From: Melastoma dodecandrum
Taxonomy: Eukaryota > Streptophyta > Magnoliopsida > Myrtales > Melastomataceae
Assembly (NCBI GenBank): GCA_029817715.1
Contig: JARUPY010000566.1
Coordinates: 1 to 64,000 of the forward strand
Length of the DNA stretch: 64,000 bases
Reading direction: 5' to 3'
Shown: in pieces, positions 44,945-56,475 of the stretch
Numbering within the stretch: the first letter of the stretch is position 1
Layout of the letters: each line of letters starts with the position of its first letter
Notes under the pieces: generated by a model
What the model was told of the DNA's origin: nothing
Databases searched by the model: none
Seen by the model: the letters and a program-made list of their open reading frames with translations, nothing else
Translations under genes and position numbers: made by a program

Positions 44945-46477
44945 CCAAGGCGTAAAATTATATAATATAAATCAAGCATCATCAAACAAATTAAGCTTTT
45001 AGATTAAATGGTAAGATTTCTACATGGTATCAAAGCAGTCATGAGTTCAAACCTCCGGGTACGCAAAATCCCTAAAAGCCTGCGGGTTTATTTCGATTTA
45101 ATCCCGATGCATCACTGATCCACGTTGCTATGTTAATTCGGAGCAGAATTGCAGAATATTTCATAGAAACGTTCCTCGAGTGTCCTTGCTGATGTTCAGC
45201 GTACGCATACATGGTCTCAGCTTGTTCTTGAGGGGCTTCCGAGTCCTCCACTGATGCGCACCATCCATTTATTAATGCAACCAGACACTTGACATGGAAG
45301 AGTTTGTCTTATGCTTATTGGTGGAGGAAAATGTCGGAGAGTTTGATAATAGATGGACACGACCCAGAAGCTTCTGTACCTCGTCGGGCTTGACTCAGTG
45401 TGCCAGATTGGAGCTGGATTTTGTGGGACCGAGCATTGAGGATCTTGCGCCTCGAGCAGATGCCTGCTTGGATGAGGTGCCTGCACGGTCTCACTCCCGT
45501 CTTGTACTTCTTGGGTTCATTGCATAGCTACATGGCATGAACTCTCATCATATTATGATTGTTGGATTGTTTCTGCCGATTTTTTCTCTACATAGTATAT
45601 TATGCGTGTTATATTGAAAGTTTGTCTGGTACGATTCTCAGGCACGAGCTCCAATTCCCATAGGTAGCTTTCCATCCAACTGATATATCCTGGTATGTCT
45701 GCAATATCAGTGATCCTCGGGATAGTGAATGCTTGATGGCACCCATCACAGCCTTGCGTAAAGAGCTGCACCTGCTTCAGAAGAACAAATCATCTCAGGA
45801 GTCAACAGCCAAACACGATGGATCCACTTAACTTCAAGTCTTACGATAACTTGAAGGTGTAAAAATCTGGTGCAGAAAATCATTCCAGCCATTGTGAAAT
45901 TGCTTAAATCAGTTCATTCAAGAAAGAGGAGAGGCGGACATTGTCGTGTGCTTTGCTGATACTACGCGTTCTGCAATGATAGACGCCAATCAATACCAGT
46001 CAAATCAACATGTAACAAAATCAATTGAGTTCTCGAAAACATCTCCGTATCATTTAAGACATTGACTTGCTTTACATGGAGAATATATTACAGGAATTTC
46101 CATTTTGCATACAGATAGTTTCTATGGGATGAGCCGAGCGAGTTTGCCTTATTTGAACTAGGGTATTCGACCGGCGATCGAGGATTCTCCTGGCAGGACG
46201 GGCGTAATTTTTACGCTGAATTTTTTTCAGTAACCGTAATAAGTGAGTAGGTGGGACTCGGCGTTTAATGGAAATGAATCCACGAAGTAAATCTCATTGC
46301 CTTGATTTCATTCTACAAAGAGTTTGGTGAAGATTTTTCAGTCATTATTAAGAGCAGCCAACTATTGCCACGCGGCGGGCGGATGAATGCCCATGTATGA
46401 TGCCGGATTCTGCAGATTCTGGTATTCCAAAAGCATTACATTTATGGCAATCCAGAGGGTCTTCGCTTTTTCCCTCA
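44945..46477. other. Intergenic, nothing recognised
   Basis: Open frames at 45217-45486 (-), 45294-45527 (+) and 45553-45771 (-) have no recognisable domain. The right end is the AHP promoter region. Confidence 0.4.
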
Positions 46478-46486
46478 ATATATATA
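46478..46486 (+). promoter_or_regulatory. Candidate TATA box of the AHP gene
   Basis: ATATATATA about 55-63 bases before the start codon at 46541, giving a short 5' leader if used. Confidence 0.45.
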
Positions 46487-46540
46487 CAGTGTCAGGATCT
46501 CTGTCAGAACTCATCAGTTGATCTTTCTGTGATTACAGCA

Positions 46541-47469
46541 ATGGAAGGCAGTTCTGTGCAAGATCGGGTTGCGATGAGGAAGATCCTTCTGGAAGAGGTT
46601 CGTCTCCTCATCATTGTGATTCATTTGATAAATTTGGGACGGTTTATTTAATCTGATTGTGTCATCAGGGATATGTGGACATTCAGTTCGTGCAGCTGGA
46701 GCAACTCGTGGACAATGAGTGTCCCGACTTTGCCCAAGAGGTTATGGTGATGTACATTGAGGACTCGGCCAAGTTCGTGCGGAATATCGAGCGATGGCTG
46801 TAAGGATGGAATCTTCCTATCATTTTTCCCAGATAATTTTCGATTCTTGATTGACCACTAACTATCTGCAACATCACGTCGAAGCAGCGAAGAGGTGCCT
46901 GTCAACTTTGTCGAACTGGACAAGGCTCTTCATCAGTTGAAGGGTAGCAGTGCCAGGTGATTGACCCGAAACCATTTCTTTTTAACACACTCTGATCTCG
47001 TCACTCCACTCTCTTTTCTCATCGAAATATAAGATCTCGATCTCGATCTTGTTTTGCAGCATTGGAGCCAACAGGGTCAGGATTCAAGTTAACAGGATGA
47101 GGGATCTCTGCAAGGAAAATAATGCTGAGAGGTGATACTCTGTCTTAGAAGCTGTTCCTCTTTACAGGTCAACAGGATCGACCTGCGTCGTCATGTCGCC
47201 AAGGTAGAAATTTAATGAGCGTTATCGTGCAGCTGCAAGGAGGCCCTGAAGGACCTGAAGAGGGAGCGCCTTGAGCTCAAGGACAAGATGGAGAATTACT
47301 TTCAGGTGATGCCTCAAGGAACCCAATGATCCTGGGGACGTTTTTCATCGATCTTAGTCGGTGTGATAAGTTTTTCTTTTGGTGTGTTTGTCTATTGCAG
47401 TTGCCGAAGGTCGCCGCACCTTCTTCATCAGCAGGGACTCAGAGCATCACTGGAGGAGTCGCTCCGTAG
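46541..47469 (+). CDS. Histidine-containing phosphotransfer protein (AHP)
   Basis: AHPs carry phosphate from cytokinin-receptor kinases to response regulators, shuttling between cytoplasm and nucleus. Six exons: 46541-46597, 46669-46799, 46888-46956, 47060-47131, 47233-47305, 47401-47469. All are GT-AG and total 471 nt, giving 156 aa. The HPt four-helix core is intact: GYVDIQFVQLEQLVDNECPD, FAQEVMVMYIEDSAKFVRNI, then the phosphorylation site LHQLKGSSASIGANRV with its active His, and CKEALKDLKRERLELKDKME with NYFQLPK. The C-terminus is a Ser/Thr-rich tail ending GGVAP. Six exons is the usual AHP structure. A broken partial copy lies 4.4 kb downstream in the same orientation. Confidence 0.95.
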
Positions 47470-50400
47470 AGCTGACTGTGTGTGTGTGGGGGGAGGGGAT
47501 GAGCATGGTGTTGCGGCTCATCTGAGTATCTGCGTCTGTCGAGTCCAGTCCATGTCGTGTCGCGTCATAGAGTCAGTCAAGTGTGTGTCCGGGATGAGCA
47601 TGGCGTTTGCGGCTCATCCATGTGTCTGTCGAGTCAGTGTCTTAAGGGAGTCAATAAACAAAGATAGTCCGGTCTGTAAAAGAAGGCGTTCTGCCTTCTT
47701 GCTTTGTCCTTTCGAGTCATGAACATCATCAATAAAAGCAACACCATCTGGTCTTTCATATCATCTGCCCCCGCCATGCACAAAAAGCTTTTCACATTTT
47801 CCTTTTTCCTTATTGGAACATCAATGTTTCTGGGACATAATCAGCCCCACGAATCGCTTCAATAAGAGTTTATAATCAAAATATTAAATTAACCGTGCAG
47901 TAAGAAAGAATTCACCTACGAAAATGTATTGAGTCTGATGTCGAGTAGTACCTGTTCAGCCCTAACCTTTTAGTGGGGCGATCGGGGTTCCGAGTCTTGC
48001 AAGTGCTCTAAAAGATATATTGAGGATGAGTCAAGTCAGGCAAATATTTGAACAGGCAGAAACTCTTAGTTAAAAAAAAAAAAAATATTAGATCAACCAG
48101 CAAAGGAAAAATTGCTGCGTTTGGATGAAAACTATATAACAACATGCAAAGGATTGTTTTTCCAATTTGTGTTTCTCCGTTTCAATCGTAATCCGACGCA
48201 GCTTAATGATGCACAGGAATCGGAAGAAGCACAGCCGTGGAGTTCGAGGGACAAGAAGATGATGATGATGGGTCAATTGTTGTAGGGTGATTCCAAATCT
48301 GCTTTGGAAGTCTTCACCTTTGCCGACGAATTCGGTTACCCATTTAAGTTCTCCTAGATGCTGATACTGGGTAAAAAAATTGTTGCGGTAAAGTGTGCTG
48401 CTTTGGGATGTTTTTGTTTGTGCATCGGGAAAGTTGACGCAAGAGTAGGCGATTCGTTTTTATTTAGTCCGCGGAGTTGATCAGTGATGCAAGAAATAGT
48501 GAAAATGTTGTAATCTTCCATAGTTTGATTTGTTCTACCTGGTCATTGTTTTCCACGATCCATCCAGTTGGGTTTTATGTTAAGCACGGATAGGGGAGTC
48601 TGGCTTTCATGTCTTTTGTGGTTATGTTCAGCTGGGTTTTGGGTTTTTGTGTGATGGACTCGTCCGGGTGTTGATTTTGCGCCCATCTGTACTTTAAAGC
48701 AGTAAAATGCTCTGAGATTACGGAACGGCATGTTTTAATGTGATACCTTTTTGGAACGCATAGCCACCTGATGAGGTCTGGAATTTGCCAATGCAGGCAG
48801 AGCTTTTCTCGTGGATAGTATATTATGGGGTTGAGGAGAACAAGGCATCATCATGTGGAAAAGGATTTGTAGTTTGATTCAGTGAGTTTGACCAGCACAA
48901 GTGGTAGAAGATAAAGATTCATTCTGCTACAGCTGTTTCTGAAGGCAAGTGATTGGCCAGATTATTCTGTGAAGATAGTTGCGATTAACTGATTCATACT
49001 GGTAGAAGGAATTAGGCATTGTTAAATTCTGTGTGTCTGCTTCTAAATGGAGCTTCTTGAAAGGGTTGTCTGATTATCATGACAAATGCGTGAAGTTTGA
49101 ATCGGCTGTTCCTCTTCCCGTTGGAATTGTCATGTCCTGATTCCTGCTTATCTACCATAACTCGACACAACTCTCGTTGTACTATACTTGTTCGGGAATT
49201 CAAATTAGAAGTGATATTTCGTCTGCTAAAAGTAAATCTTTAGGCTTTGATTTTTCATTTCATATTGAGAACTATTGATGGCCTATGCATTTGGCTCCTT
49301 GAATTGTGTCGGCCCAGGATCACTGATATGCAGAATGTGTTATAACTCTTAATTTTGTTCTTACTGTTTATCGCACATTGCCTTTTATCTTGTAAACTGC
49401 TTAGGTCGATTGCTCGGCATCTTGTCTGATTTGTCAAATCTGATGGGTCTTAGAATTTTCTCTGGGTCCATGACATGTGAGCAAATCCTTCCATTATTAT
49501 CACAATGCTGCTCGTGTTAAGACCATTTCCAGAGCAGGTCTAAGAAATATGACATTTTGCACCTCCAAATTTCCATTAACTATTCTTTGCTCCTAATTTT
49601 CGTTCCTCCAGCACAGGTTTGTGATGTTAACTTGTATTAAAGGGAGCATCCTGGAAGCATGCCCTCTGGAAGGAGACACGTAAGAATTTCGCTGATAATG
49701 CATACATTTTTAAATGAGTTCTCCCGACTCTTTTATGCTCGAATGGTAATGATGTCCATCTCTATCATAAGCGGGCATGAAGTTCTAGATGTTTCCCATA
49801 ACATTTTGCTTCTTTCCTATTCTTGGTCTGGTTGGTTGTCATTATGGTTATCTTGCGTAGGCCTCTTGTCATGATATAAGTTGTACGAATGACTGTTTAT
49901 GTCGGATTAACCAAGCGGATTTCCTAGCCTTGTACCTGCAAATATATCAGAAAGTTGAATTAAATATTCTCTCAATTGTCAGGGTATGTATTGTAAAATT
50001 TCATCATAGTTAGACACATTGGATCCTCTGGACTTTCTCATTCTATTTGACGAGATGGATGTTTACAGAAATGCTTAGAAGACTCAAACCTGATGCCATT
50101 TTTTAATTACATGACTTTGGTGCAAATGTAAGTTAACTCTTATAAGAACATTATAAAACCATTGTTGTAATTATGATGCAACCTAAAATCTCTTATTCTC
50201 TTTTCCCCTTTTAATGCACTTTGTAAGAAAAGTAATCCGGGCACAGAATCCCGTTGCATTGATTTCGCTTTTTACTGGAGTCTGGCCAGATCTTTTGGAC
50301 TAAGAATTCAACACTGTGGATTTCTTTCACTAATTCGGGTTAGTTTTTGGATCTTTTCCATACCATAAGAGTTCATAACCACTGGAAGCTGGTGTACATG

Positions 50401-51589
50401 GATTTTCTCGCCAAATCTTGTACCATTTAAGGCAATGTACTGGACTGCACCTTTCTCCACACTATAATAAGCTCTGTTATAGTCCTCATTGGAATTCAAG
50501 AGTCAAAGTTGCGTTATTCTGTGTATGTCTATGGTTGAGGATGAAGAACAATTATGTACATGATGAAGCTACTGCGACACGGCAAATGCTTCTGGATCAG
50601 GTTCTTGTTGATATAATCTGGTTTTGATGATGACAAATGTTATGTATTGCTAATGTGCTATTAAAGTGTACAGAAGAACATGTCTTCGGATGTAGAATAT
50701 GGTCTCTGTCATCTGTGCAATATGTAAAAGAGTTATGTGGAGTACTTCAACGGAGGGAACGGTCTAGTCATCATAAATAGTGTTATGAGGACAAGATCTA
50801 CTATCGAGTCCACTAGCTCTGTTACAGATATGAGCATCCGTGTCACTGTTGCTATGACTCTCCTTACTGGAGTACTTACTACAGTTTACATAATAGTATT
50901 TCTGTGAATGACGTTTTCCTTATTGGAGATTGGTCAATATGCGAGCACGTGAGATATTTATCTCATACGTCCTTAGGTTAATTCTTATTGAATTAACTTT
51001 AGCATCACGTCTAGGTTCATTCTTTGGACCTTGAGTTGTTTTGGAAAGATTTTTTTCCTAAACTAACGTGATCCTATAATTATGGGATTTGACTGCAATC
51101 TAATAACGGGACTATTTTCATATTATGGAAACTTATCAATCTCAATGCCAAATTCGTATAAGGAAAAGTGCTGATTTTGCTGTCGCATAAATCAACTTCA
51201 AGAATCTTTGGTTGGGTGATTAATTCAGTTTATCATTATCAAATTTTACTTAGGATAATGTTTTGTGTCTTCGGAAGTTTTCCCACGGGATCGAATCAAG
51301 GAGAAAATGGCAAGTGATTCAACTAGCCGTTCGTGATTGATTAGGAAACTTCATTATGCGGACAAGCTTAAATGCAAGAGTGAAGCAATATTTCGAAATT
51401 GTCGTTCTACCTGAAAGCTTACCAGAATCCTTGTGCCTTCACCGTTCCAAAAGTTGAGAGCGTCCGTCATGGATTCACCGAGCCGATCACCTATGAAAGA
51501 GATCATCTTCTGTTGCTGCAGACTGTTGGTGCTGTAGTTGCTAATTCTATTTTGTGCAGGTTGTTAGTCACATAGGTTGTGTGCAGGGG
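47470..51589. other. Long intergenic stretch, nothing recognised
   Basis: About 4.1 kb, AT-rich. The first 200 bases are the AHP 3' untranslated region, with repeated GTGTCTGTCGAGTC words (47530-47645). No protein family, LTR end or inverted repeat could be identified in the rest. Exons 1-3 of the downstream AHP copy are not found here. Confidence 0.4.
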
Positions 51590-51670
51590 CAGGTGGTAGC
51601 CATTAAGCCACGAGAACAGGTGGTAGGCGTTAAGCCACGAGAGCAGGTGGTAGTCGTCAAGCCACGAGCT
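51590..51670 (+). repeat. 27-bp minisatellite, three units
   Basis: Units 51590-51616, 51617-51643 and 51644-51670, each starting CAGGTGGTAG and ending AAGCCACGAG plus one variable base pair. It lies just upstream of the truncated AHP copy. Confidence 0.85.
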
Positions 51671-51834
51671 CAGTGAGGAGCCAAAGTCAGACACGTTGTG
51701 TGCGGGTTGAGTTAGTCACGTGTGTACGTGCAACTTGTTAGTCACATTTCTGACAAAAGTATGCATCTGTAAAGTCCCTTGTTCTAAACATAGTGAATAC
51801 GCCTTAAACCTGGAATGGGTATTTATGTTTGCAG

Positions 51835-52410
51835 TATTGGAGCCAACAAAGTCAAGATCGAAGTCAATCGACTGAGGGCTATGTGCAAGGAAAAGGATGC
51901 TGAGACTGAGAGGTGATGGTAGTCTCAATCCACCTTCTGCAATAAAATTCGACAAAGAGATCGATTTTTTTTATTATCCATTCTTTAAACAAACTTGTTG
52001 TTTAATCACGTCATGTGTAGCTGAAAGGGGGAAATATTTTATTACATGATCAACCAGGTGCAGGAGCTTCTGCAGAATCTGAAGACGGAGCGTGCCGTAC
52101 ACAAGGAAAAAATGGTTAACTATTTCCAGGTACTACTTTGAGGAAGATCCTCAATTATTTGTGGGAAAAACTTTGATGAACCCGGGAAACAGTTGCATGT
52201 TATGTTCTGTACGCGGTTTGTGTTCTACGTGCATTCACTATTCACTGGTTTTGTTCTCTTTCTTGATTTCTTTGGTTGATGAAGTTGCTGAAGAATGCCG
52301 AACCAGAACCATCTGCAGATTCCAGTGGTCGCCCAGGAGTAGTCCACGGGACTGCCCTCTCTCCTTCCCCCCCTGAAGCAGTGTCTTATTCCCCATGTCC
52401 CTGTGTGTAG
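51835..52410 (+). pseudogene. Truncated AHP copy (exons 4-6 only)
   Basis: Exon 4 (51835-51912) reads SIGANKVKIEVNRLRAMCKE with the usual splice phase. Exon 5 (about 52058-52129) reads LLQNLKTERAVHKEKMVNYF, but one base is missing near its start, so neither available acceptor keeps frame. Exon 6 (52285-52410) reads LLKNAEPEPSADSSGRPGVV and is longer than in the intact gene. Exons 1-3, including the phosphorylated His, are absent. It is a diverged, dead tandem duplicate of the gene at 46541-47469. Confidence 0.85.
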
Positions 52411-53142
52411 AGTCGGGCAGTTATGCCCATCCTAGTATTGAATAAACATCTGAAGTGTGTGCGTCAGTCTTTGTTATCGAGTTGCGAGTCTTGGATTTCG
52501 TCTCAGGTTGGTGTTCAGAGTTCAAATATCAATAAACAGTGGGGGAAGTTTCTTATATTCAGTTCATACATCAAATTTGATGCTGTAGTTTTGAGTATGC
52601 TGACTCTTTTCTTATTACCACCTCTTATCATCGAGGAACAAAAGAAGAACGAGACTTGCTACCACCATGAATAATTGCTGGATGAAAGCAAGGTTGTGGT
52701 GATCTATGGAATGGTCCAGTCCAACGTTGTCCTATGATCAGATAACCAAAACAGCTCAAGTAAGCACGGATTCCTCTACCAGTTAACCTTTGAAAACTAA
52801 AACACTGATTTTTTTTTTTCCTTTTCACTAAGGTCATGGAATCAAATAACAAATGTTTACGATTTCATAATCAAATAGCGGCGAGAGATGCTCAAATTTC
52901 ACCGAAATCCTACCAAATGGAAAAAGAACTTAATAAGGCATAACGAGAGATATGTTACAAAATACCTTGCACAAAATAATTTGCCTGGTAAAAAAAATTA
53001 AAATGGGCAAATACTATCACAAACTCGTTGTGTTACCTACCTTCCTTTCAAAAAAATTCAAATAATTCATGTGCGAATTTTTTTTCCTAAAAGAAGGTAA
53101 CTCATAATTAATAACAGACTTATTTTTTATAAATCAAGCTAA
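52411..53142. other. Intergenic, AT-rich
   Basis: Nothing recognised. It begins with the probable 3' flank of the AHP copy. Confidence 0.4.
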
Positions 53143-53152
53143 TACGAATTTA

Positions 53153-53638
53153 TAGCTTTGTTCTTAGATAGGGTTGTTTCGTAAAATAATTTACAAAATA
53201 GATCGGTAAAATCTACAATTCATCGAGTAATGACGTTTTTAAATAAAAATTCAGTTTTAAAAAAAAAATCTAAGTTATCAATTTAGAGTTTTAACGTCCG
53301 ACCGCTGAACTCAGAGTTTTCTATCATTGTTGAAACTATGAATTTAAAACTCTGAGTTTTAGTTTTAAAACTCAGATATCTAGTAATGACAAAAGTCTTT
53401 GAATCAAATCAAGTCTTAGGTTTCTAAACTCGTAGTTCCTTCGAGCTTTGATTTCTAAACTCAGACATGAACTCTGAGTTTATAACTCAGAAGGAATTCA
53501 AAATTTCGAATTTGTAAGTCAATATTTTTTAAAAAACAAATTCTGAGTTACAAACACAGTGTTAGTACTATTAGTTCACGAATTTTAGATTTGATCAATG
53601 TATTTCACAAATTATTTTGCGGATTAATAAAAAACCTC
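53153..53638. mobile_element. MULE-type MITE (486 bp)
   Basis: Inverted arms: AAAATAATTTACAAAATAG and, inverted at the right, AAAATAATTTGTGAAATACA, with interior CTCAGAGTTTTAAAACTC-type palindromes. The ends are TAGCTTTGTTCTTAG and, inwards from the right, GAGGTTTTTTATTAA. Flanks TACGAATTTA (53143-53152) and TAGGAATTTA (53639-53648) match at 9 of 10 positions, consistent with a 10-bp target duplication. Confidence 0.65.
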
Positions 53639-53955
53639 TAGGAATTTAGGTTTATATTTGTTCAATTTCAAAAGTTTTTGTTATTTTGAAAAAAAAAACT
53701 ATATAGAAATATAATAAACATTTTCTGAAGACTAGATTCCCTTTTTAAAGTATAATGCTAGATGCAGCCTAACAGTTGTGGTCGATTTGATTCGATACAA
53801 TCGAAAGATTCCCGGTTTCGCGGTCGGGTGAAAGGTAAGTGAAACTGGGGGTGGGTTTGGTTTGGTAACTGGGATTGCTGTGAAATGCTGTGCATGTTGG
53901 AAGTGACTTGTCTGTTCCTGTGTTTGGGCAGTTTGATAGAGGGGAGGACAAAAAG

Positions 53956-55643
53956 ATGGTGATGTTTGTAGTGGCGGCAGTGCTGTTGGGTCTTCTGGGT
54001 TTGTTCCTGTTGGTCCCCAGAGGCAACAGCTCTGGTAAAGTTCCCACCTTTAAGTGTTAAACTAAATGGGTCTGCTCTTCTGATTGCTTTTTTTTTTTTG
54101 GTTTTCGGATGGTAAAATTCTGACATGTTTGATGGGCTGCCTATGTTGTTGTTCTGGGGGAAAATACAGGGAAAGGGAAGGTTGTTCAAGCGAAACCTAG
54201 AAGCGCCGAGGTTTTGTTGCTCTTCCTTAACTGGGGGCTGATAGTTGAATGTTTTCAATTGGTCAATGCAAACTTTGGTGGGCGTTGTGATTGCTTGATA
54301 CACTCTGGATTAATAAAAATTGAGTATGTGGCCGAGGAATGCTCTAATGTCTGGTCTTTTTACGCGAAATTCTGAAAGTGTTACTGGCGTTACGTGGTAG
54401 CATCCTCTTATTTGCAAGTTCTTCTTGATGTTTCACATGCGGTGATGAGACTGTGTTGTCTCATGCCCACTTGTGCCACTTATGGAAAATTGATGTGTTT
54501 CGACATGTAGATGCAGGTTGTACATCTGCTTTTTGTAGTTTCTGCCGGGTTTATGATCTCCTTGGATTAAGGGTCTTAGTGCTGTGGTTTTGTTAGGGAT
54601 AATAGAGCCAAATTAGTGACTCAAAGTGTTTGTTTTCTCAGTCTGATTCGACACCACTCGTCAGAAAAAGACCGAGTAGGGATTGTTAGTTAAGTAGATG
54701 GAATGCCTCATATGCTGAGCCAAATCTGCATATGGTCCCAGCTCGGAACTTTTCTGGCATTATGCCGGTTCTTTCGAATGGTGAAACACAATTTACCCGA
54801 TGAAAGATTTGATCGGATTTCCCTTTCTCTCGACATTTAGTTTGCAATGCTCAACCTTATTCTGGGTTCATGGCTACCTAAATTTTGTGTTGGATGCGGG
54901 AACTGTTGAGAAGTACATTGGAAATGCAGTTGTCTCTACTTCCTATCATTTACAATTTTCCATTCTCATTTGTTTATTCCTTTTCTTCTTTCGGGAAACT
55001 AATTACCTCCCACTTCTCTTTTCCTAATATTTCTCTATCCGATTGGTTATAAATTTTGTTTAGGGACCCAAAATGTACACAAAAGCGGAAGTTGCTCTGC
55101 ACAACAAGAGAAGTGATTGTTGGCTCATCCTCAAGGATAAGGTTCGAGAACCACGGCTTTTTATATCTCCCGTGGACAACAATATCAATTCCATTGACTT
55201 ATACTTGCTCAACCTCAGACTTGTGTGTTCAGTCCTTTGACTTCCCCATTGTTTGGTCATGATTTTCTTCCTTATTGTAGATATTTGATGTCACCTCTTA
55301 TGTAGAGGAACATCCCGGTGGTGACTCTATCCTAAACAATGCGGGTGATGATTCAACCGAGGGGTTTTATGGGTAATTTTTTATATTTCCCATGAGATCT
55401 GACTTGCTTGTTCTCGGAAATGGTAGTCTCAGAGGATCACAATATTATATGCTTTCCCTGCTGCAATTGCATGGATTTTTGTGGACTTCTTCTACCGTTA
55501 GGAGGAAGTATGTACTGTCTCCCTGTATCTCTAATCCTTATGTTAATCGGAGGGCATATCCGCTGCGTTCCTGCAGACCCCAACATCCCGGCGGAGTTTT
55601 CCAGTTGGTCGAAGACTTCTACATCGGGGACCTGAAGAAATGA
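53956..55643 (+). CDS. CB5LP: Cytochrome b5-like protein (CB5LP type)
   Basis: A small membrane-anchored heme protein with the heme domain at the C-terminus. Five exons: 53956-54034, 54170-54210, 55064-55141, 55281-55372, 55577-55643. All are GT-AG, 357 nt, giving 118 aa. Residues 1-22 form one hydrophobic anchor (MVMFVVAAVLLGLLGLFLLV). A short linker GKGKVVQAKPRSAE follows, then the b5 domain: MYTKAEVALHNKRSDCWLIL, FDVTSYVEEHPGGDSIL (HPGG heme-ligand motif), NNAGDDSTEGFYG, and the last exon GPQHPGGVFQLVEDFYIGDL. The family normally has GPQHATRVFDMIEDFYIG there, so ATR has become PGG. An N-terminal anchor with a C-terminal b5 domain is the reverse of ordinary CB5. The second axial His (GPQH) is kept. 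Confidence 0.93.
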
Positions 55644-56475
55644 TGTCTGCACTTGCATCATCACCGACAAGTCGAACTCCGCAAGTGAGCCTCCGAGTAA
55701 GCCCTCTTATTATCTGTGCTTGGAGGTGTCTAGCAATTTAGAATTACAGACTGCGATTATCCGGCCAATCTTTAAAGATTGGAGTCAATTCTAGTGGGAA
55801 CTGTTTTTTGATGATGGCAATGAAGAAGATTGGACGTTGGATTATTGCAAATTCAAACTGCTTGACTAGGTTATACCGGCTTGTCTTATCTCGGCGAGAG
55901 TTATCAGCCAGACTTATCCTGGAGGCAGACTCGTGATCTTAGATTGCGCTGTTACGACCCTGGCTATACAAAAACTTGCTTCGGAATTGGTTTAAGCTTG
56001 CTTATACCCAGAATCACAAAAATGGCTACTAAAAATGAACTTGATTAGGTACACGTAAAATGATACAGTAACTACCAGAGATGGTTGATTTGCACCTAAA
56101 AAGGAATACACAAAATACAAATACAAACTTTAAATACAAAATTCTCCAATCTCCCATCCCCTTTTAACTTGAGAAAAATCTAAAATTTGCCCCTTGGAAC
56201 TCTTAACTAAAAACCCACCCTCCACTGCATTAAAACCTTACAGAAAAGAATTATACAACACCACCCCGCAATACAAAAAAGAAAAAAAAAATCAGGAATC
56301 AAGGTGGGAAGTGATTGATAAATGGCAATATCAAAAATTGGGTTGAGAAATCAAACAAAATAATGAACCGGGGGAAAGCAATTCGGGGAAGAGCACCTCC
56401 GTTGATGACCTCCAACGTACCTGGCAACACGGCATTGCGAATGGACGCTGAAATGAATGCTAGTCCTTCTGTCTG
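55644..56475. other. Intergenic region between convergent 3' ends
   Basis: It separates the ends of CB5LP (+) and ceramide glucosyltransferase (-) and holds their 3' untranslated regions. No other feature was seen. Confidence 0.5.

Noticed and set aside
45021..45060. TGGTATCAAAGC followed by GAGTTCAAACCTCCGG, resembling a primer-binding site or a tRNA-derived SINE
   Set aside because: No LTR ends, A-box spacing or poly-A/T tail was found around it.
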